Assembly: GCF_000284595.1 (NCBI RefSeq)
Contig: NC_017671.1
Coordinates: forward strand, 3,257,001-3,321,000
DNA: 64,000 nucleotides
Reading direction: 5' to 3'
DNA from: Stenotrophomonas maltophilia D457
GTDB lineage: Bacteria; Pseudomonadota; Gammaproteobacteria; Xanthomonadales; Xanthomonadaceae
A model generated the notes under the pieces. It worked only from the letters and a program-made list of their open reading frames with translations, searched no databases and was not told where the DNA came from. The position numbers and the translations under genes were made by a program. This document shows, in pieces, positions 18,718-27,783 of this stretch (its first letter is position 1; every line of letters starts with the position of its first letter).

Positions 18718-18755
18718 CAAAACAAAACCGCGGCGCATCGAAAACTGCGCCGCGG
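18718..18755 (-). terminator. Terminator hairpin between rpsO and pnp
   Basis: A 10-bp perfect stem CCGCGGCGCA / TGCGCCGCGG (18728-18737, 18746-18755) with an 8-nt loop; on minus it is followed by TTTTGTTTTG. It probably ends part of the rpsO transcripts and lets the rest read into pnp. Confidence 0.8.
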
Positions 18756-18767
18756 GGGATTCGTTGC

Positions 18768-19028
18768 TTAGCGACGCAGGCCAAGCTTCTCGATCAGGGC
18801 CTTGTAGCGCTCGACGTCCTTCTTCTTCAGGTAGTCGAGCAGGCTGCGACGGCGGTTGACCATCTGCAGCAGGCCGCGGCGGCTGTGGTGGTCCTTCTTG
18901 TGGGTCTTGAAGTGGCCGGTCAGCAGTTCGATGCGGGCGGTCAGCAGTGCAACCTGGACTTCCGGGGAGCCGGTGTCAGCCGCGCTGCGCTTGTTGTCTT
19001 CAATGACCTTCTGGGTGTCGATCGACAT
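18768..19028 (-). CDS. rpsO: 30S ribosomal protein S15
   Basis: An 86-residue helical protein starting [25 protein letters not shown] and ending [12 protein letters not shown], matching S15 over its full length; it carries the conserved [23 protein letters not shown] segment that binds 16S rRNA. It has its own predicted promoter and a 110-nt leader containing a 7-bp stem-loop, where S15 autoregulation would be expected. It lies between truB and pnp. Confidence 0.98.
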   Translation of the reverse strand: MSIDTQKVIEDNKRSAADTGSPEVQVALLTARIELLTGHFKTHKKDHHSRRGLLQMVNRRRSLLDYLKKKDVERYKALIEKLGLRR

Positions 19029-19106
19029 TTCTTTTTTCTCTGTGATGCGTGGCCGGCAGGAACGCGCTTCGCGCACCGCCAGGCTCGCCGTGGACTACGA
19101 GGATGA

Positions 19107-19125
19107 AACCTGCGCGAGGCAGGTT
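19107..19125 (-). promoter_or_regulatory. Stem-loop in the rpsO leader
   Basis: AACCTGC, loop of 5, GCAGGTT forms a 7-bp perfect stem in the predicted 5' UTR of rpsO. S15 represses its own mRNA through structured leaders in several bacteria; whether this one binds S15 is unknown. Confidence 0.4.
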
Positions 19126-19144
19126 GCCGGAAAACGGCCGCGAA

Positions 19145-19173
19145 ATTGTAACGGCCGGGGGCGTCCTGGACAA
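19145..19173 (-). promoter_or_regulatory. Predicted sigma-70 promoter of rpsO
   Basis: On minus: TTGTCC (-35, 19168-19173), 17-nt spacer, TACAAT (-10, 19145-19150). It lies within the truB-rpsO gap and would give a leader of about 110 nt. Confidence 0.7.
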
Positions 19174-19201
19174 GGACCGGGGCTGAACCGGCAGGCCCCG
19201 G

Positions 19202-20110
19202 TCAGAGGTTGAAACGGCGCTGCGGGGCCAGCAGGCCACTCTCGTCGACCTGGCCCAGGCCCTGGACAGCATCGTCCGGACCGAACACGGCCACCAGGCC
19301 GCGCGGCCAGGACAGGTCGCGCTGGCGCTGGCCCACGCAGAACCGGTGGGCCTGGTCGGCGTCCAGGTCGACCCTCGGGTATTCAGCCAGGCCGGCCGCC
19401 AGCGGCAGCAGCAACGCGTCCATGCCAGCCTCGTCACCGGCCTCGACCATCGCCCGCAGCTGGTCCAGGGTGACCATGGCAGGCTCGCGGAACGGCTCGA
19501 CCCAGAGCCGGCGCAGCGCGCTGATGTGGGCGCCACAGCCCAGGCGTTCGCCGAGGTCGCGGGCCAGGCTGCGGATATAGGTGCCGGAACCACAGGTCAC
19601 GCGCAGCCGCAGCCGTTCCGGCTGCTGCTCCAGCACCTCGATGGCGTGTACCTGCACCTCGCGCTCGGGCGCTTCGATGACGTCACCGCGGCGGGCCTTC
19701 ACATACAGCGGTTCACCGCCCTGCTTCAGCGCCGAATAGATCGGGGCACGCTGGCGGATGGTGCCGGTCAGCGGCGCCAGCGCAGCCTGCAGGGCCTGGG
19801 CACTGATCGCCGGCACCGGGCGCTGCAGCAGCACCTGGCCTTCGGCGTCGTCGGTATCGGTGGTCTGGCCGAGCACGATCTCGGCGTCGTAGGCCTTGGC
19901 CGAACCCAGCAGCAGGCCAGCGATCTTGGTCGCCTCGCCGAAACACAGCGGCAGCAGGCCGGTGGCCAGCGGGTCGAGGCTGCCGGTATGCCCCCCCTTC
20001 TCGGCGCGGAACAGGCGGCGCGCCACCTGCAGGGCGGCGTTGGAGCTCATGCCGGTCGACTTGTCGAGCAGCAGGATGCCATCCAGGCGACGGAACTGAA
20101 TTCGGGTCAT
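19202..20110 (-). CDS. truB: tRNA pseudouridine(55) synthase
   Basis: A 302-residue enzyme that makes pseudouridine 55 in the T-loop of tRNAs. The catalytic Asp46 lies in [34 protein letters not shown] at the N-terminus and [16 protein letters not shown] in the middle are family landmarks, and a small C-terminal RNA-binding domain follows. It starts at ATG 20110 ([11 protein letters not shown]); the open frame further upstream is unrelated. The position after rbfA is conserved. A REP palindrome lies in the gap between them. Confidence 0.97.
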   Translation of the reverse strand: MTRIQFRRLDGILLLDKSTGMSSNAALQVARRLFRAEKGGHTGSLDPLATGLLPLCFGEATKIAGLLLGSAKAYDAEIVLGQTTDTDDAEGQVLLQRPVPAISAQALQAALAPLTGTIRQRAPIYSALKQGGEPLYVKARRGDVIEAPEREVQVHAIEVLEQQPERLRLRVTCGSGTYIRSLARDLGERLGCGAHISALRRLWVEPFREPAMVTLDQLRAMVEAGDEAGMDALLLPLAAGLAEYPRVDLDADQAHRFCVGQRQRDLSWPRGLVAVFGPDDAVQGLGQVDESGLLAPQRRFNL

Positions 20111-20190
20111 GACAGGAAAGTGTTGGGACGGGCCATGCTCGGCTGCCGCAGCGCGGCCTGCATCAGACATCGCGCAGCCGGAATGCAGCA

Positions 20191-20210
20191 ACGCCGGGCA
20201 TGCCCGGCGT
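20191..20210. repeat. REP-like perfect palindrome between rbfA and truB
   Basis: A 20-bp perfect palindrome built on CGCCGGGCATGCCCGGCG, located just after the rbfA stop. It belongs to the same GGGC-ATG-CCC style of repeat seen elsewhere in the window but lacks the CTAC tag. Confidence 0.65.
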
Positions 20211-20217
20211 CGCGCGG

Positions 20218-20601
20218 TTATTCTTCGTCGCTCTCGCGACGCTTCTCGGCGGCCAGCGTGTCGGGCAGGTCGCGCAGGATGTTGTCGATGTGCTCACCAC
20301 GATCGACCGAGTCGTCGTAGTGGAAATGCAGCTCCGGCACGTGACGCAGCTTCATCGCGCGGGCCAGGTCCATGCGCAGGCGGTAGCCCAGTTCCTTCAG
20401 GCCGGCCACGGCTTCAGCCGAACGTTCCGGCATCAGCGCGGTGACGAACACCTTGGCATGGGCCATGTCGCGGGTGATTTCCACGTCGGACACGCTCACC
20501 GAGGGCAACCCGTGCTCGCGCACGGCGTTGTGCACCAGGGTGCCGAGTTCACGGCGCAGCTGGGCGGAGACACGGTCGGTTCGATGGAAAGTCTTGGGCA
20601 C
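20218..20601 (-). CDS. rbfA: Ribosome-binding factor A
   Basis: A 127-residue KH-type protein needed for 16S rRNA 5'-end maturation and 30S assembly, important in the cold. The N-terminus [20 protein letters not shown] is the xanthomonad RbfA start, here encoded with GTG at 20599-20601 and an AGAG-type ribosome-binding site. The open frame upstream runs through REP repeats and is not part of the protein. A C-terminal acidic tail ([11 protein letters not shown]) is normal for the group. Its place between infB and truB confirms the call. Confidence 0.95.
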   Translation of the reverse strand: MPKTFHRTDRVSAQLRRELGTLVHNAVREHGLPSVSVSDVEITRDMAHAKVFVTALMPERSAEAVAGLKELGYRLRMDLARAMKLRHVPELHFHYDDSVDRGEHIDNILRDLPDTLAAEKRRESDEE

Positions 20602-20620
20602 GAGGAGCTCTTGGTTCAGT

Positions 20621-20722
20621 TGTCGCCCGACCAACGGTCGGGCACTACCTTTGATTCGATTGTCGCCCGACCAACGGTCGGGCGCTACGGGTACATGGTG
20701 GGGCCCGACCGTTGGCCGGGCC
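20621..20722. repeat. Array of three SMAG-type REPs between infB and rbfA
   Basis: Two direct copies 40 bp apart (TGTCGCCCGACCAACGGTCG at 20621 and 20661, each with 8-bp arms GCCCGACC/GGTCGGGC and a CTAC end). A third inverted, imperfect copy lies at 20702-20722 (GGCCCGACC GTT GGCCGGGCC). All would fold in the infB-rbfA mRNA. Confidence 0.85.
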
Positions 20723-20733
20723 ACCTTGCAGCA

Positions 20734-23379
20734 TTACAGGGTGCGCGGCACTTCGATACGTTCGAAGCACTCGATCTGGTCACCCGGCTTGACGTCGTTG
20801 TAGGCCTTCACCGCGATACCGCATTCGGTACCGTTGCGGACTTCCTCGACGTTCTCCTTGAAGCGACGCAGCGATTCCAGCTCGCCCTCGAAGATCACCA
20901 CGCTGTCGCGCAGCACGCGGATCGGCTTGTTGCGCTTGACCACACCCTCGATGACCATGCAGCCGGCGACGGCACCCAGCTTCGAGCTGCGGAAGACGTC
21001 GCGGACCTCGGCGATACCGATGATCTCTTCGCGGATCTCCACGCCCAGCAGACCGGAGGCCACCTGCTTCACCTGGTCGATCACGTCATAGATGATCGAG
21101 AAGTAACGCAGGTCGACACCATTGGATTCGATGATGCGACGGGCCGAAGCGTCCGCACGCACGTTGAAGCCGATGACGGTGGCCTTCGAAGCGGCGGCCG
21201 AGTTGGCGTCCGACTCGGTGATGCCACCCACGCCGGAGTGGATCACGTTGATGCGGATGTCTTCGTTGGACAGCGCGACCAGCGCCTGGCTCAGCGCCTG
21301 CACCGAACCCTGCACGTCGGCCTTGATGACCAGGTTGAGGACCTGCTGGCCCTCGCCCTTGCCCAGGGTCGCCATGATGTCTTCCATGCGGCTGCCAGCG
21401 GTGGCCACCAGGCGCGATTCACGGCGCTTGGTCTCGCGCTGCTGGGCAACGTCCTTGGCCAGGCGCTCGTCCTCGACGACCACGAAGTCGTCACCAGCTT
21501 CCGGCACGCCGGACAGGCCCAGGACCTGCACCGGGATGGACGGGCCGGCGAACTCCGGCTGCTTGCCGGTTTCGTCGAACAGCGCACGCACGCGGCCGTA
21601 CTGGATGCCGCACACCAGGTAGTCGCCCTTCTTCAGGCGGCCCTGCTGCACCAGCACCGTCGCGACCGGGCCGCGGCCCTTGTCCAGCGACGATTCGATC
21701 ACCACGCCCGAGGCGCGGCCTTCATCGACCGCCTTCAGTTCCAGCAGTTCGGCCTGGATCGAGATGGCGTCCAGCAGGTCGTCGATGCCCAGGCCGGTCT
21801 TGGCCGAGATCTCCACCATCTGGGTGTCACCACCGAAGTCTTCGGCCACGACCTGCTCGGACAGCAGTTCGTTCTTGACCCGCATCGGATCCGCGTCGGA
21901 CTTGTCGATCTTGTTGATCGCCACGATCAGCGGCACACCCGCCGAACGGGCGTGCTGGATCGCTTCCTTGGTCTGCGGCATGACGCCGTCATCGGCGGCC
22001 ACGACCAGCACCACGATGTCGGTCAGCTTGGCGCCGCGCGCACGCATCGAGGTGAAGGCGGCGTGGCCCGGGGTGTCCAGGAAGCTGATCACGCCCTTCG
22101 GCGTATCGACGTGGTAAGCGCCGATGTGCTGGGTGATGCCACCCGCTTCGCCGGTGGCGACCTTGGTGCGGCGGATGTAATCCAGCAGCGAGGTCTTGCC
22201 GTGGTCGACGTGGCCCATGATGGTGACCACCGGCGGACGCTGGGTGGCTTCGCCCTGATTTTCACCGGTCGAGGCCAGCAGTGCGTCTTCGGCGTCGTTG
22301 TCGTTGGCGCGGATCGCCTTGTGGCCGAGTTCTTCGGTCACCAGCGCGGCGGTGTCGTGGTCGATGGACTGGGTGATGGTCGCCATCACGCCCATCTTGA
22401 ACAGCGCCTTGACCACCTCGCCGCCCTTCAGCGCCAGCTTCTGCGCCAGGTCGGCCACGGTGATGGTGTCGCCGATCGCCACTTCACGCACCACCGGTGC
22501 AGTCGGACGCTCGAAGGCGTGCGGGCCGGCATTGTTGCCACCGCGCGACATGTCGCGACGGCCACCGGCCTGGTTGCGCCCGCCCGGACGACCCCGGGTG
22601 TTGCTGTTGTTGCTGTTGCCACGACGCGCACGGTCGGCGGCCGACAGGTGCATCTGGCCAGCGAAACGGTCACCCGGGCCACGCTCGTTGCGCGGCGCGC
22701 TGCGGTTGTTGCGGTCGTCGTTGCGCGGCGGCGGCGGTGCACCACGCGGCGCAGCCGGGGCTGCGGCCGGGGTGCGCGGCGGGCGCGGCGCGGTTTCATC
22801 GATCGGAGCACGCTTGGGCTTGCTGGCAGCCAGCGTCTCGGCCGCCTTGGCGGCAGCCGCAGCTTCCTCGGCAGCCTTCTTCTCGGCCTCGGCGCGTTCC
22901 TTGGCGGCGGCCTCTTCCTCACGGGCACGGACGATGGCTTCGTCGCGCAGACGATCCTTCTCGGCCAGGGCCTGCTGTTCGGCAAGGTTGCGGGCACGCG
23001 ACTCTTCCAGCTTGCGCAGGATGTCGGCGCGCTCTTCGTCCGGGGTCATGGCGCGAGCACCATCCTTGACGTAGGTACGCTTCTGGCGCACCTCGACATT
23101 CACGGTCGTCTTGCTGCGACCGGAATTGACCGTCACTTCCTGCTGCTTCCGGCGGTTGAGCGTGATCTTCTTCGCAGACTGATCGGTCTCTTCCGGGGCC
23201 TGCTCGGGCTTGCCGTGCGAACGACGAAGGAAGCCCAGGAGCTTCACCTTCTCGGAGCTGGTCACGACCTGGTCGGGACCGCTGAACTTCATGCCGGCAC
23301 CGGCCAGCTGTTCCAGCAGTTTTTCGACCGGCGTGTTGACCAGTTCGGCAAGCTTGCGGATGGTGGTTTGCTGCGACAT
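20734..23379 (-). CDS. infB: Translation initiation factor IF-2
   Basis: An 881-residue GTPase that brings fMet-tRNA to the 30S subunit. The N-terminal IF2_N module (1-50) leads into a long charged, Ala/Glu/Arg-rich linker (about 100-300, with [12 protein letters not shown] and [12 protein letters not shown]). The G domain starts with GHVDHGKTS at 389-397, with DTPGHAAF and NKID following; then come the domain II/III region and the C-terminal fMet-tRNA-binding domain. Length is normal for Xanthomonadaceae. It is followed by three REPs before rbfA. Confidence 0.98.
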   Translation of the reverse strand: MSQQTTIRKLAELVNTPVEKLLEQLAGAGMKFSGPDQVVTSSEKVKLLGFLRRSHGKPEQAPEETDQSAKKITLNRRKQQEVTVNSGRSKTTVNVEVRQKRTYVKDGARAMTPDEERADILRKLEESRARNLAEQQALAEKDRLRDEAIVRAREEEAAAKERAEAEKKAAEEAAAAAKAAETLAASKPKRAPIDETAPRPPRTPAAAPAAPRGAPPPPRNDDRNNRSAPRNERGPGDRFAGQMHLSAADRARRGNSNNSNTRGRPGGRNQAGGRRDMSRGGNNAGPHAFERPTAPVVREVAIGDTITVADLAQKLALKGGEVVKALFKMGVMATITQSIDHDTAALVTEELGHKAIRANDNDAEDALLASTGENQGEATQRPPVVTIMGHVDHGKTSLLDYIRRTKVATGEAGGITQHIGAYHVDTPKGVISFLDTPGHAAFTSMRARGAKLTDIVVLVVAADDGVMPQTKEAIQHARSAGVPLIVAINKIDKSDADPMRVKNELLSEQVVAEDFGGDTQMVEISAKTGLGIDDLLDAISIQAELLELKAVDEGRASGVVIESSLDKGRGPVATVLVQQGRLKKGDYLVCGIQYGRVRALFDETGKQPEFAGPSIPVQVLGLSGVPEAGDDFVVVEDERLAKDVAQQRETKRRESRLVATAGSRMEDIMATLGKGEGQQVLNLVIKADVQGSVQALSQALVALSNEDIRINVIHSGVGGITESDANSAAASKATVIGFNVRADASARRIIESNGVDLRYFSIIYDVIDQVKQVASGLLGVEIREEIIGIAEVRDVFRSSKLGAVAGCMVIEGVVKRNKPIRVLRDSVVIFEGELESLRRFKENVEEVRNGTECGIAVKAYNDVKPGDQIECFERIEVPRTL

Positions 23380-23471
23380 TCGGATCCTATGATCTTGTGG
23401 GCGCCCCCCCGCATGTGGAGGTGGCGCGGATTCTACGCCCTGAGCGGCTCAGGGCCCTGTTCATTGCCGGC

Positions 23472-24983
23472 TCATTCGCCGCGTTCCAGTCGGGCGATCT
23501 CCTCGGCTCGGGCGGCCAGGATCAGCGCAGCGGCGCGCGCCTGATCCAGTCCTTCGATACCGAAGTCCATGACCTCGTCGGCGGCCAGGTCGGACAGATC
23601 CTCGCTGGTACGCACGCCGTGGCCGGCCAGCGCGTATGCGGTGGCTTCGTCCATGCCCTTCAGGGACAGCAGGTCCTGCGCCGGCTGGCCGTCTTCAAGG
23701 CCTTCCTCGACTGCCAGGGCCTCATTGAGCAGCGCATCGCGGGCACGAGCGCGCAGCTCTTCGACGATGTCCTCGTCGAAACCTTCCACGGCCAGCAGTT
23801 CGCCGACCGGGACATATGCGATTTCCTCGACGGTGCCGAAGCCTTCGCTGACCAGGATGCCGGCGATTTCCTCGTCCACTTCCAGCTTGTCCATGAACAG
23901 CTGGCGGGCCGCAGCCTGCTCGGCTTCCGACTTGGCGGTGACCTGGTCCTGGGTCATCACGTTGAGCTGCCAGCCGGTCAGGCGGCTGGCCAGGCGCACG
24001 TTCTGGCCGCCCTTGCCGATCGCCTGGGCCAGGCGGTCTTCGGCAACGGCCAGGTCCATCGAGTGCTTGTCTTCATCGACGATGATCGACTGCACTTCGG
24101 CCGGCGCCATCGCGTTGATGACGAAGTTGGCCGGGTTGTCGTTCCACAGCACGATGTCCACGCGCTCGCCATTGAGCTCGTTGGACACGGCCTGCACGCG
24201 CGAACCGCGCATGCCGATGCAGGCGCCGATCGGATCGGTGCGCTGGTCGTGGGCCAGCACGGCGATCTTGGCGCGGTCGCCCGGGTCACGTGCACAGGCC
24301 TTGATTTCCACCAAGCCCTGGCCGACTTCCGGCACTTCCAGCTTGAACAGCTCGATCATGAATTCCGGGGCGGCACGGCTGATGAACAGCTGCGGGCCAC
24401 GCGGCTCCGAGCGCACTTCGGCCAGGTAGCCGCGCACGCGGTCACCGGCGCGCAGCACGTCGCGCGGGATGCCCTTGTCCTTCGGGATGAAGCCTTCGGC
24501 GTTGCCACCGAGGTCGACATAGATGTTGCCGCGCTCGGCGCGCTTGACCACGCCGGTGATCAGCTCACCCACGCGATCCTTCCACGCATCCACGACCTGC
24601 TGGCGCTCGGCCTCGCGCACGCGCTGGACGATGACCTGCTTGGCGGCCTGGGCAGCGATGCGGCCGAAATCCGGGTTCTCGATCTGCTCTTCGATGTAGT
24701 CGCCGACCTCGACGCCTTCGGCTTCATCGACGGCATCCATCAGGCGGATCTGGCGGTCCGGCGATTCCATGACCACGTCATCGGCCACCACTTCCCAGCG
24801 GCGGAAGGTTTCGTAGCTGCCGTCCTTGTGGTCGATGACCACGCGGGTCAGCACTTCCTCGTCGGGATAGCGCTTCTTCGCTGCCGAGGCCAGGGCGGCC
24901 TCGATGGCATCGAAGATCACTTCACGCGGCACGCCCTTCTCGTTGGCGACTGCGTCGACTACCAGCAACAGTTCCTTGCTCAT
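23472..24983 (-). CDS. nusA: Transcription termination/antitermination protein NusA
   Basis: A 503-residue protein that binds RNA polymerase and nascent RNA. Order: N-terminal RNAP-binding domain (1-125, MSKELLLVVDAVANEKGVPRE), S1 domain (about 135-200), two KH domains (about 230-345, with GIRGSRVQ-like CIGMRGSRVQAV), and two C-terminal acidic helical repeats (about 360-500). These are the features of gammaproteobacterial NusA. It follows rimP with only 4 bp between and precedes infB by 92 bp. Confidence 0.98.
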   Translation of the reverse strand: MSKELLLVVDAVANEKGVPREVIFDAIEAALASAAKKRYPDEEVLTRVVIDHKDGSYETFRRWEVVADDVVMESPDRQIRLMDAVDEAEGVEVGDYIEEQIENPDFGRIAAQAAKQVIVQRVREAERQQVVDAWKDRVGELITGVVKRAERGNIYVDLGGNAEGFIPKDKGIPRDVLRAGDRVRGYLAEVRSEPRGPQLFISRAAPEFMIELFKLEVPEVGQGLVEIKACARDPGDRAKIAVLAHDQRTDPIGACIGMRGSRVQAVSNELNGERVDIVLWNDNPANFVINAMAPAEVQSIIVDEDKHSMDLAVAEDRLAQAIGKGGQNVRLASRLTGWQLNVMTQDQVTAKSEAEQAAARQLFMDKLEVDEEIAGILVSEGFGTVEEIAYVPVGELLAVEGFDEDIVEELRARARDALLNEALAVEEGLEDGQPAQDLLSLKGMDEATAYALAGHGVRTSEDLSDLAADEVMDFGIEGLDQARAAALILAARAEEIARLERGE

Positions 24984-24987
24984 TGGC

Positions 24988-25593
<606 letters not shown>

Positions 25594-25644
25594 CTATGGT
25601 TGGGTGCCGGCCTTGGCCGGCGTGGAAACGTGACGCCCCGGAAA

Positions 25645-25670
25645 CGACAAAGGGCCCGTTGGGCCCCTTT
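25645..25670 (-). terminator. Weak terminator-like hairpin in the rimP leader
   Basis: GGGCCC (25652-25657), 3-nt loop, GGGCCC (25661-25666), followed on minus by TTTGTC only. It lies between the predicted rimP promoter and the gene, so it could attenuate. Confidence 0.4.
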
Positions 25671-25791
25671 TCCGGAAAGACTCCGGTGACTGGATTCCGG
25701 TTGCAACCTGCATTGCCTGCCGGTTGCGGCCCTCCTTCCGGGTCCGGACTCCCGCTGGGAGGCCGCCTTCAGGGGTACTGCTAGGCCGCTG

Positions 25792-25820
25792 ATGATAGCG
25801 ACTGCACCGCGCTGGTGCAA
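25792..25820 (-). promoter_or_regulatory. Predicted promoter of rimP-nusA-infB with internal dyad
   Basis: On minus: TTGCAC (-35, 25815-25820), 17-nt spacer, TATCAT (-10, 25792-25797). The spacer holds most of a dyad TGCACC-N5-GGTGCA (25803-25819) that could be an operator. It lies downstream of the tRNA terminator, so the operon can be transcribed apart from the tRNAs. Confidence 0.6.
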
Positions 25821-25831
25821 GGTGCGGACCC

Positions 25832-25870
25832 GGGTCAGATCCCTTTTCCCGTGGATAAGGGATCTGACCC
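25832..25870. repeat. 14-bp inverted repeat upstream of the rimP promoter
   Basis: GGGTCAGATCCCTT (25832-25845) and AAGGGATCTGACCC (25857-25870) are perfect complements around 11 nt. I believe related GGGGTCAGATCCC palindromes recur in xanthomonad genomes, but I cannot verify that here. A role as a second transcription barrier after the tRNAs is possible. Confidence 0.75.
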
Positions 25871-25900
25871 CGATCACGCAGAAACAACGCAGACCCCAAA

Positions 25901-25932
25901 GAAAAACGCCCTCGAAGCAGGCCTTCGAAGGC
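25901..25932 (-). terminator. Intrinsic terminator after the initiator tRNAs
   Basis: On minus GCCTTCGAAG and CTTCGAGGGC pair over 10 bp with one G-T, then CG and five T (TTTTTC). It starts 12 nt past the 3' end of the second tRNA-fMet. Confidence 0.85.
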
Positions 25933-25944
25933 GATCTCTTTACT

Positions 25945-26021
25945 TGGTAGCGGGGGCAGGATTTGAACCTGCGACCTTCGGGTTATGAGCCCGACGAGCT
26001 GCCAGACTGCTCCACCCCGCA
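25945..26021 (-). tRNA. Initiator tRNA-fMet (CAT), copy 2
   Basis: A 77-nt tRNA with encoded CCA, anticodon CAT and the three G-C pairs of the initiator anticodon stem (CGGGCTCATAACCCG). Position 1 and 72 are unpaired, the initiator mark, but as T-T instead of the usual C-A. Its sequence is identical to copy 1, 83 bp upstream. As in the E. coli metY-nusA-infB locus it precedes rimP-nusA-infB. Confidence 0.95.
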
Positions 26022-26103
26022 TCAGAAGCGGAATCATGAGGCATTGCTGCGACAAATGCAAGCTTCCCCTCATTCATCGAACCGGTTGGCGCCGATCCGA
26101 CGT

Positions 26104-26180
26104 TGGTAGCGGGGGCAGGATTTGAACCTGCGACCTTCGGGTTATGAGCCCGACGAGCTGCCAGACTGCTCCACCCCGCA
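26104..26180 (-). tRNA. Initiator tRNA-fMet (CAT), copy 1
   Basis: Identical to the second copy: 77 nt, anticodon CAT, initiator-type GGG/CCC anticodon stem, T1-T72 mismatch, encoded CCA. A near-consensus promoter lies about 95 bp upstream. The two copies are separated by 82 bp with no terminator, so they are probably processed from one transcript. Confidence 0.95.
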
Positions 26181-26275
26181 CCGGAAGTGTTTGAACTGCT
26201 GCCCTGCTCTTTCGAGGAGGGCTACCGCAACGATGTTCTGGCTGAACCGCTGCAGTGACAACTCAGGCTGCGCAT

Positions 26276-26304
26276 ATTACACGAATCGCGCAGCTTTGTG
26301 TCAA
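26276..26304 (-). promoter_or_regulatory. Near-consensus promoter of the tRNA-fMet pair
   Basis: On minus: TTGACA (-35, perfect, 26299-26304), 17 nt, TGTAAT (-10, 5 of 6, 26276-26281). The AT-rich box stands out from the surrounding GC-rich DNA and begins 4 nt past the nuoN stop. Confidence 0.85.
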
Positions 26305-26307
26305 CTT

Positions 26308-27771
26308 TTATGCAAGATGCGCAAATGCCTGCTGGCACCAGACCATGATCGGGTTCCAGGCCAGGCCCAGCGCGAGCAGCGCCAGGGCATTCACGCCCAG
26401 CACCACGCCCAGCACGCGGTCGTTGCTGCGCGGCATGGCCTCGCCCACCGGCTCATCGAAGTACATGACCTTGATGACGCGCAGGTAGTAGAAGCAGCCG
26501 ACCACGGCGCACAGCACGCCGAGGATGGCCAGCCACAGCAGGCCGCCGTTGACGGCCGCGCCCAGCACCGCCAGCTTGGTCCAGAAGCCCAGGAACGGCG
26601 GGATGCCGGCCAGCGACGCCATGATGCACAGCACCAGGCCGGCCATCCACGGGTTGCGGGCGTTCAGGCCCTTGAAGTCCTCGATGTTCTCGGCTTCAAA
26701 GCCGGCACGCGACAGCGCGATGATCGCGCCGAAGGCGGCGGTGGACATGATCGCGTAAGCCAGTGCGTAGAACAGCGCGGCGGCGTAGCCCTGCGAACCG
26801 CCACCGGCGATGCCCATCAGCAGGAAGCCGATGTGCGAGACGGTGGAGAACGCCAGCATGCGCTTGAGGTTGCTCTGCGCGATGGCCATCAGGTTGCCGA
26901 TGACCAGCGATACCGCGGCCAGGCCGGCAATCAGCAGCTGCAGTTCGGTCGACAGCGGGCCCACGCCCATTTCCAGCAGGCGGTAGGCCATGCCGAACGC
27001 GGCCAGCTTCGGCGCCGAGCTGATGAACAGTGCGATCGGTGCCGGGGCACCCTGGTACACGTCCGGCAGCCACATGTGGAACGGCGCGGCACCCAGCTTG
27101 AAGGCGACGCCGGCGATCATGAACACCGCACCGGTGATCAGCAGCACGCGCTCTTCCGAGTGCGGGATGGCCTCGCGGATCACATCCAGGTGCAGGCTGC
27201 CGGTGGCGCCGTAGATCAGCGACATGCCGTAGAGCAGCAGGCCCGAGGCCAGCGAACCCAGCACGATGTACTTCATCGCCGCTTCCGAGGCCAGGCCGCT
27301 TTCGCGGTTGCTGGCGACCAGGGCGTAGGAGCACAGCGCCAGCAGTTCCAGGCCCAGGTAGACCATCAGCAGGCTGCCGGCCGAGACCAGGATCATCATG
27401 CCGGCGGTGCCGAACAGGATCAGCACCGGGATCTCGCCCTGGAACAGGTCGCGATCACGCAGGTAGCGCCAGCCGTAGACCAGGGTCAGGCCGCTGAGCA
27501 GCACGATCCCGGTCTTCATCACGTCCGCGGCGGTATCGCGCACGAACATGCCATGGAAGACCTCCCCCTGCCCGCCCACGCCGGTGGCCAGCATGAACAG
27601 CACCACGGCCAGCGCAGCGAGCGAGAACAGGTGGGTGACGATCTTGTTCCGGTTGCTGACGAACAGGTCGAGGATCATCAGGGCGAAGGCGCTGCCGATC
27701 AGCACCAGCTCGGGAGCGAGCGGTGGCAGGTCAGCGGCGGTCAATGGCAGCAGCGGCGAGGTGGTCATCAT
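26308..27771 (-). CDS. nuoN: NADH-quinone oxidoreductase subunit N
   Basis: A 487-residue antiporter-like membrane subunit of complex I with about 14 helices. It carries the proton-channel Lys/Glu pattern of the NuoL/M/N family, e.g. GLELLALCSYALVA, GAAPFHMWLPDVYQGAP and LKRMLAFSTVSHIGF. It helps translocate protons during NADH oxidation. Two ATGs (27771, 27768) follow AGGA; I take the first. It is the last gene of the nuoA-N operon, 12 bp after nuoM, and the tRNA-fMet promoter begins right behind it. Confidence 0.97.
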   Translation of the reverse strand: MMTTSPLLPLTAADLPPLAPELVLIGSAFALMILDLFVSNRNKIVTHLFSLAALAVVLFMLATGVGGQGEVFHGMFVRDTAADVMKTGIVLLSGLTLVYGWRYLRDRDLFQGEIPVLILFGTAGMMILVSAGSLLMVYLGLELLALCSYALVASNRESGLASEAAMKYIVLGSLASGLLLYGMSLIYGATGSLHLDVIREAIPHSEERVLLITGAVFMIAGVAFKLGAAPFHMWLPDVYQGAPAPIALFISSAPKLAAFGMAYRLLEMGVGPLSTELQLLIAGLAAVSLVIGNLMAIAQSNLKRMLAFSTVSHIGFLLMGIAGGGSQGYAAALFYALAYAIMSTAAFGAIIALSRAGFEAENIEDFKGLNARNPWMAGLVLCIMASLAGIPPFLGFWTKLAVLGAAVNGGLLWLAILGVLCAVVGCFYYLRVIKVMYFDEPVGEAMPRSNDRVLGVVLGVNALALLALGLAWNPIMVWCQQAFAHLA

Positions 27772-27783
27772 CAAATCCTGGAA

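Noticed and set aside
20621..20722. REP array considered as a CRISPR fragment
   Set aside because: Only three units, palindromic with a GTAG/CTAC tag, no unique spacers of constant length and no cas genes.
20200..23544. An 1114-codon plus-strand open frame opposite infB and rbfA
   Set aside because: Antisense shadow; composition is that of reverse-translated infB and it reads through REP repeats.
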